Below, in pieces: positions 1 through 13,100 of a stretch of DNA of 64,000 bases. This DNA is from Siphonodentalium dalli (Eukaryota > Mollusca > Scaphopoda > Gadilida > Siphonodentaliidae). A program made the position numbers and the translations under genes. Position 1 is the first letter of the stretch; every line of letters begins with the position of its first letter. Location of the stretch: contig CP136064.1 of NCBI GenBank assembly GCA_032622095.1, forward strand, positions 279,705,614-279,769,613, written 5' to 3'. The notes below the pieces were generated by a model. That model ran no database searches. It saw nothing but the letters and a program-made list of their open reading frames with translations, and was not told where the DNA came from.

Positions 1-1112
1 ATTAATGTCATGTTGAAGTACAGACACACCGATCTTGCCAGGGCCAGACATGTGAGAAACCGACTTATGATTTGCTAAGCTCTATATATTAGAGATGAAG
101 GTCATTTATTGTTCTCACTGTAGCTTTCAGACACTATTCATGGATTTAATACGATTTACCCAGAATTGGCTGAGAAATATACAACGCAGATCTTTTTTCT
201 GATCTTATTAACTACACAGTGTAGTACCTGTACATCTGCAGTCACGGCATGTTCATGGAAATCCCACACAATAATATATATTCTGTACCACTCAATCATT
301 CTGTATGAATCAATCAATGAAGGTAATCAGTAGAAAGTTATCAAATCATTTGAGTCTGCCAGACAGGAATGTGATGACAGATGGCAGTAGGGTTTTCTCA
401 CTACCTTACAATGGCGGCCCAAAATTTAAAATGAAGAAAAATTGAAATCTTAAGGGTCTAAAGGGAACTACTCATCAATGATTATTTAGTACAGAAAACT
501 TTAAAGATAAGGCAGATGCATTGGGTGTGGGTTGTAATGGAATTTTGTTTAAAAATAAGTTCAGCTGGTACAATGTTGGGATCTGATTGACATTCAAGAT
601 CCTCTAGCCTAGTCATTGAAGCTAGATATACCGGTAATGCCTTAAATAATTGACTCCTTAACTACAGCAGAATTATGGGTAACTTTTCAGGATTTAGATG
701 GAAATATGGCTTATTGCCATTCATCGGAAAGGTCTCACTGAGAGCTTTCCGATGAATGGCAACAAGCCATATTTACGACTAAATCCTGAAAAGTTACCCA
801 TAATTCTGCTTTGGTAAAGGAGTCGATTATTTAGGACATTATTGTACATGTAACGTACAGGGTACAGTATGCAAGGAATTTATTCTGCCCACAACAACCA
901 GTTTAAAGATGTATTCATGGCTCCAGGCTAATTTTTATGAAACCTACTTCAATTCTTAAAGGGACCCAAGGCTTTCACAGTGGATAAATGTGAAAAATTA
1001 GTCAAAATAATTGTTTGAGAATGGGGATATAATTAGACTTGTTATGCTGTTAATATTCTGACTGCAGCATTGGAATCCTGAATACTTCTTGAAGTTAAAT
1101 ATGGCTACTTAC
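1..1112. other. ULK1/2 intron 4, partial
   Basis: Non-coding. It holds one palindromic MITE (633-845). I see no exon in the rest. Confidence 0.7.
633..845. mobile_element. Palindromic MITE, family M1, copy 1
   Basis: The terminal inverted repeats are long and extend nearly to the centre. The left arm runs from TAATGCCTTAAATAATTGAC through the AGCAGAATTATGGGTAA motif, and the right arm is its reverse complement ending at GGACATTA. The same foldback occurs at 5381, 10333, 22886, 28425 and 51512. There is no coding capacity. The autonomous parent is unknown; a TA target is possible. Confidence 0.85.
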
Positions 1113-1145
1113 CTCCATGACGAGGTATACATGGTTTGTCGTTTC
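1113..1145 (-). CDS. ULK1/2: ULK1/2 exon 4 (33 nt)
   Basis: Eleven codons ([11 protein letters not shown]) lie between a TTTTTCAG acceptor and a GTAAGT donor. VYLVME is the beta5 strand leading into the kinase hinge. The expected next residues (the YCNGGDL motif of the family) are not seen between 1 and 1112, so the next exon is probably outside the window. Confidence 0.85.
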
Positions 1146-4100
1146 CTGAAAAATACAAAGAGAAATACATGAAATAAAATGGTAGAATCTGTGCATGCTT
1201 AACACTGATACAATCTATCGTATACATGTACATGTATATATATCAACTTTGTTCATACCTGTACAACATGTATATGTGACATCAGAGAAGAAATTGCCCT
1301 GTCATGAGAACACCAGCACCCATAATGGCCATATAGTCAGGGACATGGCTAAAGTGTCGTGATTGGGAAATTTCCAACTGCACACACCCTGTGCCAAGAC
1401 AACTCCAGGGACATAACTTTCAACCCGGGAAGAAAACAGACAATCTCTAAGTCGCGGGGGCGCTAGATTACCACACATATCGGCGCCACTGTTGGCTACA
1501 TCAAGATTGCGAAATACTGGACATCGAAACAGATTAGTGGACACCATGCAGTACGCATACCCGATACATGCACACGAGGAGAATCGAGAAGTAAACAGAA
1601 CGATTATGGGATTAGCGAGACGAGATACTTCGCTAGGAAAAGCTACTGAAACCTAACGCAGCGCGATGGATAGGGAGCAGAGTTTGAAGAACACACAGGA
1701 AAACTACCCCGCCTGGTTAACCTAGGAACGCCCCAATTAACGTACCATGAAATGCGAACCGAGCCGGAATAATACCGTTCCTGTATTTGAACGCGGACGA
1801 ATCGAGACCCGACAGACAGTTCTCAATGAGCTACAAGATGTGACCAACGACTCTCGTGGCGCTAAGAAGACAGCTAGGATCTCCGGCCGGAAACATGGAT
1901 AGGAATACAAGGTAGTGCTGGGCGGTATTTCGGTATACCGATTATAATCGGTAAGATTTTCAATACCGTTACCATTACCGTCATTCTTTTCCATAATCGG
2001 TAAACCTTGAAGACGGTATTATCGCGGTTACATGTCATACAGGCACATTACTGAGTATATTGTGGTTTTCCTTTGTCGCGATACAAAGAAATTACTTCGT
2101 TTCTATACACTGTATTTCACCGAAATCATAATTAAGAGGTAGCGAGTTTGTGTCAGGAGACAGCGTTGCTGTAAATTGGGCTGAGGTAGCTACTAGTGTT
2201 GCGGATTCTGTTTACCAAGTCATCCGCGAAATTGGCGCGAATATATTTCAAGATTTACGTTGTGTACCCCATGCACGTGCTCATCGACAATTTTAAAATG
2301 ACTAGTCCGTTTCAATGATTGGCGTGTGCAAGTTTATGCAACGCCCTTTATGTGTATTCATCCCATGTTGCATTATCTTTTAGTTGGAAAAAACTGTTCA
2401 ATCTTCACTCATGTCACTTCTTTCCCCCATGTCATTTCCAAACAAAATGTATTCCTTCGCTACCTGGGACAAAACCCAGCACAACATTATATTGCAAGGT
2501 ATGATTGCATCATTCTGTGCTATTTTTTATCGACCGAATTTATGGGGCAGCTCATTATTTCAAGGGTGTTATCGAGTGGGAATAATTGATCACATTCATA
2601 AACCGGGATTTAAAAGTATGATTATAATAATTCAACGGGAAGTCAATAATAGTTCTAGAAGTTAAATACTTTGGAAGTAATACACTTTATTTCCCGGCAT
2701 TTAATAAAAGCATTGTACTTATTCTTAAGTTATTCACACCCGGCGGAACATTCCAATATCAACATCACAGCACGTGCTCTGCAAGTCGGCACTGTCAGTG
2801 GGGGATTGTTTCAAAGCTCTTGGGTGTATCCGGCTTCGCTGAATGATGCTTGCATTAAGTTGCATAAATCGCAATTATTACCTGTATTTAAGATCAGCTC
2901 ATGAATCCATGCTTGCAGATAATGATACATTCATTGATTGCAATCCATAATTTAATAAAACGGAGCGTACATTTCCTTATTTTATGTAATCTGTAGCGAT
3001 TAGATTTTCCTCCATAAACAGTCGATCTGTGCACCAAACGAATGCTACTAAACGGGGGTTTTAAGGGATTAGTTTAAATAATCGGTAATACCGTATACCG
3101 CGGTATTATTTTAGGATTACCGCGGTATTTTTATGCTTAAATACCGCCCAGCACTAATACAAGGTAAACGTTACAATCTTGTATTTCTAACAACGCTACC
3201 CCAATGTGCCGACGAAGGAGCGAAGCAGACGACAGGAAGACGAACTCGACCGGAACTCAACCGAGCAGAAGAGCAGACGACAGGAAGAAGAACTCAACCG
3301 GAACTCAACCGAGCAGAAGAGCAGACGACAGGAAGACAAACTCAACCGGAACTCAACCGAGCCGATGACAAGCAGACACGCCCAACATATGAAGACGGAA
3401 GAAGACCCTAAACCGAGCAGACGACAGGAAGATAAACTCAACTAGGAGAAACCCAGATGCCGATGATTGAACATTATTGACTTTGTTGTAAATAAATAAT
3501 CAAACTGTTCTGATAGCCTTAAGAGTTATATGTACCCGTATTGGCACAACCCCTTGAATCAGCAGATCAAACTGCTAAGTTTGTAAAACACCATTTGCAC
3601 CACTCCCCCTTTGGTTGGAACATGGGTTGAAACTTTCTGCGGTAACTGGTACCTCAAACTTTTCAACTGTTGGAAATTTCCATATTTTTTACCAAAAGTA
3701 AAGCCCCCCCCCCATATGTCCCTGACCATAGTCGCAATGAATGTTATCCAAGGTGCATACAACTGAGTCACCTAGCTGTCTCTCAAGTTTCATACTACAT
3801 ATATATACGAGCACCTGCGGCGCATAAGATACTATGGGTGGCGGGATGGGGTGGTGGGTGGGTACTACCTACTAGTATATACGAGCGCCTGCGGCGCATA
3901 AGATACTATAGGTGGCGGGATGGGATGGTGGGTCACAGGGTATATACTGACGGGATGACGGAAAGCATAATGAAGCTGATTCACTGCAGGATGCACTGTA
4001 AAAATGCATCCATTATTCTTCCTCCAACAGAAAAAAACTTAATTTCTTAATTTCAGTGGGCTATCACGCTGAAAATCCTGTGTGCAAACCTTGATGTGTA

Positions 4101-7100
4101 CGGCCATGGCTGTTGCAACATCCATTAGAAGTACATGTACATGTATTATCAAAGGGCAGAATCAAATGAAGCATTGAGGATTAAGAGCTTAAGCCAAGAA
4201 CTAAAGTCAATCGCTGCCAAAGTATAAAGAATTAGAACGCTAATATAGGTTGATATGTGCAGGTAACTTGGTTCCAGACAAAGCACTAATGGTTGCCAAA
4301 TTTTCAATTGCTTCATTCCTATGCCTGCAATCATGATTATAGCAAAAATATATATTTTCGGTAGCAATAATTTCTTTTTTAAATCCTATGAAAGCAGATA
4401 TATACATACACAGAATGACACGAGTGTGATAATGGGTTTGTCCACACAACGTGAGTGTTTTGTGGAAGGATAGAATGAAAGGGGCCCCGATTATAAACTG
4501 GACAAAGCATTTAGCAGGGATTAAAAGTTCTTCCATTTTGTAATCAAAAGAATTATGTAAGAACTACATAGGCCACTACTGCATAACAACAAAGAGAGAA
4601 AATGCATTAATTAACAGTATGCATGCTGGAATCACACACCTGTTGTTGTTGCCATCTGTGAAGGCACATGGCCCTCAGTCTGATTCAAACAAAGAGTTTG
4701 GAAGAAAGTAACACATTTACACAAAGGGTGGCATGTGCCAGGGATCAGGTGGTAATTGCATAACTCCCATCAAAGAACATCTACTAAGATATTCACAACT
4801 AGCTGAATCAGGCTCCCTTCGAGAGTCTTTATTCTGCTTCAGAGAGGTCTGGCCCCTTTGTGCATTAGAGGCCCGCCTTTTTGTGCGCACTTTTATCTTG
4901 GACAGAGTCTTTATTCAGTTGTGGCTCCTTTGTGTGCTTTGCACACATTTTGACCATTTAAACATTTTGATAACTTAAAGATAATTTAAATTCAAACAAA
5001 AATGTTCAATTTTTGTTTTAGATTAAACTCCTTGCTCAATTTAATATAAACATTTTTTTTAAATGAAATTAATTTGTGTTGTATTTATCAAACCGTTAAA
5101 ACATCCGCCAGGGTTCCCCCGAGTCATCACACCAAATTTAGTTGAAATTTACCCATGGATCTGGGAGAAAATCTGGGAGAAAAATTGTGAACAGAAAAGA
5201 TGGACAGACATATCCTACTCTTTTATACACATGTATATAGATTCTTGCCAATGTTCACTTCCACCCCCCCCCCCCCCCCAAGACTGAACACTGGACTGGA
5301 TTAAATATCACAAAATGAAAATCAGAACCAATTAAAAGACCATCAAGTGGTGCAAATATTGCCGAAATTCATAAATTTACAGTAATGCTCTAAGTAATCG
5401 ACTTCTTAGCCACAGCAGAATTATGGGTAACTTTTCAGGATTTAGTCGGAAATATGGCTTGTTGCCATTCATCAGAAAGCTCTCCCCGAGAGCTTTCCGA
5501 TGAATTGCAACAAGCCATATTTCCGACTAAATCCTGAAAAGTTACCCATAATTCTGCTGTGGTTAAGAAGTCGATTACTTAGAGCATTTACTGTATTACA
5601 TGGCCCTCCATTCAAGCACATTCTGTTTGGCGGACCTTGAATGGTTATCTGTCAAAATTAATCCAGGTTTTAAAGGCCCCACATGAACCTTGTTCTCAAC
5701 TCATTGTACAATGGAATGCATCTACATGTATAGCATGGACTGACAATGATGTTCAGGTCAGACGAAAATTAATTGGCATGTGGAAGGGGCAAGCCAAGGA
5801 AAGTTTTATAGATCCAAGTGGCCTCTCCTTCACCCCTGGTATTTAATTACTAGTATATCAAGCCAGAATTATTCCCTTTGGTGAAGAATGAAGATAGAAT
5901 TATGTAAGAGCTACCTACATTTGTATAATGTATATAGATACCTAAGCTTCTTGAAGTGAATCCTCTGGAATCATGCACCTGTTACTACATATACCCTATA
6001 TAACTGTGAAGGCACATGGCTGCCAGTTGGATTCAAAACAAAGACTGTTGAATCAATTAATCTCATTTCACACATGGGGTCTGGAGCAGGAGGTGGAGGG
6101 GTGGGGTAAAGGCAAGAATCAACAAAAGTAAACTATGTTATTGACATAATTTTCAGCATTTACTGGTATGCTCTACATATATTCTCAATTTTAGTGTCAG
6201 AGTTGAATCAGCTGTATGTGTTGAACATCTTACATGTAAATAAAATTCTGTCGACAAATAGAATATGCCTAACAATGGGCATAGATGTGACAAAGTTTAG
6301 TATTATGTGGTTTGAAATAAGGACATATGGTTTCGGACAGTATATTTTGATGATGCGCATTAGTACATGCGTTAGTCAGTCCCACATTCTCTATGTTAGG
6401 GTCAAATATTTTCATAACAAGTACATCACTATTTGCAGTGTCCGTTTCTCATCTGACTAAAAGGGAAGCCCTTTTCCGGATATTGTGCCCCCATTGCCCT
6501 TGGTTGATTCCAGAGCACCTGATTCGACAATCAGAATCCACAATGCAGCTACTGACTGAGTCACCAGGGAGAAAGCATTTAGCAATCAGAATCCACAATG
6601 CAGCTACTGACTGAGCCACCAGGGAGAAAGCATTTAGCAATCAGAATCCACTATGCAGCTACTGACTGAGTCACCAGGGAGAAAGCATTTAGCCATCAGA
6701 ATCCACAATGCAGCTACTGATTGAGTCACCAGAGAGAAAGCATTTAGCAATCAAAATCCATAATGCAGCTACTGACTGAGTCACCAGAGAGAAAGCATTT
6801 AGCAATCAAAATCCATAATGCAGCTACTGACTGAGCCACCAGAGAGAAAGCATTTAGCAATCAGAATCCACTATGCAGCTACTGATTGAGTCACCAGGGA
6901 GAAAGCATTTAGCAATCAGAATCCATAATGCAGCTACTGATTGAGTCACCAGAGAGAAAGCATTTAGCAATCAGAATCCACTATGCAGCTACTGATTGAG
7001 TCACCAGAGAGAAAGCATTTAGCAATCAGAATCCATAATGCAGCTACTGATTGAGTCAGCAGAGAGAAAGCATTTAGCAATCAGAATCCACAATGCAGCT

Positions 7101-10100
7101 TCTGACTGAGCCACCAGAGAGAAAGGATTTAGCAATCAGAATCCACTATGCAGCTACTGATTGAGTCACCAGAGAGAAAGCATTTAGCAATCAGAATCCA
7201 TAATGCAGCTACTGACTGAGCCACCAGAGAGAAAGCATTTAGCAATCAGAATCTACAATGCAGCTGCTGACTGAGCCACCAGGGAGAAAGCATTTAGCAA
7301 TCAGAATCCACAATGCAGCTACTGACTGAGTCAACAGGGAGAAAGCATTTAGCAATCAGAATCCACAATGCAGCTACTGACTGAGTCACCAGAGAGAAAG
7401 CATTTAGCAATCAGAATCCACTATGCAGCTACTGACTGAGTCACCAGAGAGAAAGCATTTAGCTATCAGAATCCACAATGCAGCTACTGACTGAGTCACC
7501 AGAGAGAAAGCATTTAGCAGGGATTTAAGCCTTTCATGAGGGATTTTGTTTGGTCCTTCTTTCAGTGTTATAACTGGTAATGGTATATTTCTTCATAAAT
7601 GCTGACCAGTATTACATTTATTTACATATTAAATACATGTATCTCAAATGAACCATCTTTTTAAATTTTAATGGGTACATGTGTAGCGGTCGCAGTGTAA
7701 ATACAGAAGGCCGATGACTTCTCTGCACGAGGGGTCTAGATCTCTTGGTCATGGTCGTTAAGACGCTTTGTATGATAACCGAAGTTAAGCAACGTCGAGC
7801 CCGGTTAGTCCTTGGATGGGTGACCGGTTTGGGATTCTGGGCGCTGCTAACTTTCGGTGCGACTCCCGCACTTCTCTCTCTCGTTCTGTTACACATGTAT
7901 TGCTAATTTAAATGTATACATGTGTCATCTTTGTATGCATCAAATTATATAGATACGGTATAAAGGTATATCATTACCAGTAAATAGACTAATTAATCTA
8001 ATAGCGCTTTTCAGCATAGCGAAATGATGCTATTTATAGAACAGCGAGAGCACGTGGCGTTGTTTATAAACAGAGGGTCGGACATTCTCCGGTATTGCAA
8101 TACGTTGTCCTATCTTGTGCAATGTAAACATGTCATCACATAAAACAGTGATTGTAGGTCTTATAATAAAAAATGGGCCACCACAATTATTGGTATGGCT
8201 TATGCAACAATGGCAGAAGAAATGTGGGGAAAATCACTTGGAAAAATTAACTTTGACGCCCTTTCCTAAGCTAAAATCAAACAGATAAATTATGTGATTT
8301 ATGGATTAATTATTTGTTGCTAATACGAGAAATTAACTGTGTATACCGTTAAATTTGTGCAGCAAATATTTTGTTCGTGTCCGTAGCCCCACTAAGGAGT
8401 TCCCGGACCCAATTCCTGTCACATGCGGTAAACTTCCGAGCAAATTATGACATATTTGTATAGACGTCAAAATACGACTGGATTCACAAAATTCGAACTG
8501 TTCTACTATAGTGTCAAGTGATATTGTACTATATGCATATGTACAATGTATAGGTGCATGCAAAGCACGAGAACATGTAGGCCCTATAGGGAACGTGATG
8601 CCACAGAAACTGTTATATGTCCCAGATTCCCTTGGTTATTTTAGCTATGTCAATTACGCGTGGAGAGTAATACAGGGACCAAAGATGCCGTCGGTGCATT
8701 ACTGATTCGTGAAGAATAAACATGTATTTTGTGAACTAAGAACTGGTGTTGATGGCAAAACTGAAAGGCAACATCACCATAAATATGCTTTCGTTATATA
8801 AGCATGGATCAAGTGAAAAAGTGATTCGATAATATGACAAATCACCACAAAATATGATATAATTGATTTGGTCGAGTATCAAACACCTGCATGCATGCAG
8901 GGGGACGCTTACTGTTGACATTTCTTATTATAACATTGTCCTACGTGTTATAAATAGCCTTATATAATGTTTGACAATTTTGGCTTGAGAACACCATGCT
9001 TTCAACTATGTGCAACATTTTACAGTATTTTATCGTTCATATATCACAGACATTTTCAAATCAGTTTGTATTTTACATGTACAGGTTGCAGTTAATTTAC
9101 ATATTCAGGATAAGACAGACCTACTGCAAAACTGGATCTTGATATTTACAAGATTAATGTTTCAGGGATGTGTATCTTAATTGTTACGCGCGTTGTTGTT
9201 GTTGTTAAAATGAAAATACAATATTAAATAAACCAATGTATATTTGCACCCATTGAGTTTTACAACCTGTGACATGTGTGACAGTTTCAAGAATGCCACC
9301 GTGACCCTTACAAATTTGCATGTTTACATTCCGACGGCCACGAAATGGTCCAAATAAGCACGCGACATGACATAAATTTTATTACTCTAAATGTTCAAAT
9401 CTCAATATAGGGCGCCGACTAATGAATTTTATGCATGTCATACGTCCGTAAACAGTAGAAACCCTTGTGTCCAGGTGCAGACATGACCACATGCAGTAAC
9501 AGGCGTTCTGTAACATCTGGTAAATTATTCCGATCGTTTTTACAATTTATATAGGCCCTAATTGTCATTGATTGTTTCACTGCATATTGAAATTTAGCAC
9601 CGGGCACTTCACCCTGCATCAATTTTGAGTTTAAAACGGACGACCGGGCATTGTTTCTATACAGAGATATGAATACTGGCTCCAATGAATGTCCGACCCT
9701 GATGCTAAATTGGCTCCGCCCACATATGATGACGTCTATGCTGAAAAGCGCTATTCTGCTCATTGTTCAGAACAATTTATTTTGGCCAATAGCTCTGTTC
9801 AGCAATGCAAAGCTACACTATTTGATGAATTTTGCATTGGTGAAATATTAGGCAAAAATCAGGGTCTCCTCATACATAAAAACTTTCAATTTATCGATAG
9901 AAAGAATTATGCAAGAACCACTAGTATAGGCAACTTATCTACTAACAACAAAGAGACAAAACACATTAATTATGCATGCTGGATTCGTGCACTTGTTATT
10001 AACTGTGAAGGCACATGGCCCCCAGTCTGATTCAAACAAAGACTGTTGAAGCAAGTTACACATTTACACAAAGGGTGGCATGTGCCAGGGATCAGGTGAT

Positions 10101-13100
10101 AACCACATAACTCCCAACAAAGAACAGTTAGTAACACAGTGTTGCTAAATATGGTTGTTTATGGTAATTATCCCCACTCCATTAACAGTGAATAATTAGA
10201 TGTAACCATGTGTTAGTACAGTTACTGTCTGTCACCCCCATAATAGTATACCTGTAATAACAAACAATTGTGTGGTTAAATGAGGTCACAAATAGAGTGC
10301 ACATGGGACAAAGAAGTTGGATATACATGTACATTAATGCTCTAAGTAATCGACTCCTTAACCACAGCAGAATTATGGGTAATTTTTCAGGATTTAGTCA
10401 GAAATATGGCTTGTAGCGAGAGCTTTCCGATGAATGGCAACAAGCCATATTTCCGACTAAATCCTGAAAAGTTACCCATAATTCTGCTGTGGTTAAAATG
10501 AGTCAATTATTTAGGGCATTACTGTACATGTAACAGTATGAACTTAATGAAGAATTAACTAGTACATCAGAGGCATCACAGCAGGGAGTTTGCAGGGGCA
10601 CCAAAAACAAAGAAAATCTTATCCCCCCCAACAGAGTTCCTCATATCATGTATTTCCATGGATTAAGTCCTAGAGGATTATCCATAATCTTTCCTTAACC
10701 CGAAGGTCCCTACTGATTAGACATTTAAAAAGAATGCCTGGAAAATTCATGATGGAAAAAAACCGCAGAGCATTCCACTTGATTTATGTGACCATGATAT
10801 GAACAACTTGTCAACCTATGTCACATACATGTATATATTATAAATACTGGTGCTTCGTAAACCATATCCTTCTTATTGACATACAGAGTATACATGTACA
10901 ATGTATACACAAATGCGAATAAACCCTTAACCAGTTACATCGCTAAATTGGTTATTGTCACATGGCTACCTATGTTTTGACGAGTATGATAATGTCTTGT
11001 CTAAGTGTGGTAATACTCAGAAAATTCCATTACATTAGTGTGATCTATTTACACTGCACGTTATACAGTAACCTATTGTTCACCATCCTTTAACCGATTT
11101 TATTATCCAGGTCAGGGGCATGCAAAGTATTGCAAACCCATTGCTTAACTTTGTTGAGTTTAAGGGGTAATGTACCCTAAATCCAGTCATTTATCAGACT
11201 TTTGGGACCATCTCCTTTTATACTCAACAGAATATATTCCACAAATGAATGAATTTGAGCCATGGATTAGTGCAAAATACACCCATGTGCTCTATGAACA
11301 ATGCAAACAACATGGTAATTATAATGAAAATGAATTTATTAATGGATTCATAACTTCATTTTCTTTATAATTACCATACAAAAGTTAATTCAAACAGTAC
11401 CATGAGAAGAAACAATCTAAGAATCAAATTTGTTGATATGTCAATAGCAATGGCCTGGTATAAGAACCCATTCTACGACTCATTTCCTCCATATTAAAAT
11501 AAAATGAAAATGTCATTGATTAGTGCATCAGTATATATAAATGTTAACTAAAATATTAACCCGTTCATGACTGGTGCTTCCTGATTTTTTGCGAAAACCC
11601 TGTGCCAATCCATTCTCTTATATATGCAAGTCGCCCTATAGTACATTATATAAGAGAATGCATTGGCCTAACAAAATTTACTTGGATCTTGTAAGCCAGT
11701 GTATTCTCTTATAAATGTGAGGCTCTCTATGGGAGAGTCGCATATATAAGAGAATGCACTGGCACAGGATCTATAATGCTGCACCAGCGCAGCTCCCATC
11801 ATGAAAGGGTTGAGCATGTGGTGAAGAATTCAGTTGATGACAAGAGTTTTTTTTATTTGATTTCTCCTTCTATTTCATTATTTAACCCTTTGAGTGCCAG
11901 GTCCGATTTTTGTATCGACCCATATACCCTGTGCCAATGCATTCTCTTATATATGCGAGTCGACCATAGGTTGCCTCGCATATATAAGAGAATGCATTGG
12001 CCTAACCCAAAAAAAAAATTCAAAAATTCAAAAAAAAATCCTTTTTTTTAGGGCACTCTGCATACCATAAATTAGGGCCGATGAGATCGGCCCCTGGCAC
12101 TAAAAGGGTTAAACTGTTTATACCTCAATTTCTTTACAATAATCTGTATAGAACTTATCATTTTCAATAAACTTCTGAATTTCATGTACATTTTCCATAT
12201 TTGTCTGTTGTTGGGGAGGGAAAAGACAAAGGTATTTTTATCATTATTTTTTTCCCATCTGCACTGTTTAGAGTCCACTTTTTTGTCACCTGCATGTTCG
12301 TAAACCATGTTATTATTGTTGAAATTGACTCATTTAGCACTGTGTTCTATTGTAAGTACTAGTATGTTGGCAAGCCTTGAAATAGGGTATATGACATTCC
12401 CCAGAGGGAGAATTTAGTTATGCTATCCCGCATGGCAGGATAGCACCACCAAATTCACCCTCTGGGAACCTCATTGTGCTTTAGGACTATACATGTACTA
12501 CTAATGAGTAATGGAGACCTAATGTAGGATTAGATTGAAGTTCCCAGTTGAAGTTGGTGATGTTCGCCCATTAGTCACCTCCATTGATACCGGTATGCAT
12601 TTATCTTCTGCAAATTAGGGGATATACATGTAGAAGGCCAAAGCAGAATGAGGTCCCTAGAGGGTAAATTTGGTGAAGTTAGCCCACTGTTTTGGGTAGC
12701 ATCACTAAATTCACCCTCTGGGGACCTGATTTTGCAAATGTCAGAAACACTACTTCAAGGCTTGATTGTTGGACTGACCTCAAGAATGCAGACAGACAGA
12801 GTATTTATATTATTATTTATACCATGATCGCCTATCTTACTATATAAATAAAGCCATCTGTTTAAATTTTACATTTAATCAACACCTGTTGATTAAACGT
12901 GCCTACTGTTGATTAAACTTCGCAGAGTGGATTAAACTTTCTCCATACAATTTGAACGGAAAAGTGTTTATCCATCGCATTGTAAAGATCGTGGCATAAA
13001 CTTCGCAGAGTGGATTAAAATTTCTCCATACAATTTGAACGGAAAAGTGTTTATCCATCGCATTGTAAAGATCCTGGCATAAACAAAATATACGCATAGT

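Noticed and set aside
3133-3445. Charged repetitive protein frames
   Set aside because: They arise from a 48-bp minisatellite open in several frames on both strands, starting inside a hAT terminus.
6525-7520. CRISPR-like array
   Set aside because: Units are contiguous with no unique spacers, and the DNA is clearly eukaryotic.
7775-7850. Functional 5S rRNA gene
   Set aside because: The 5' third does not match 5S, and the flanks recur in another repeat copy.
7618-7896. 92-codon minus-strand frame
   Set aside because: It is antisense to the 5S-derived repeat, and such frames over rRNA-like sequence are spurious.
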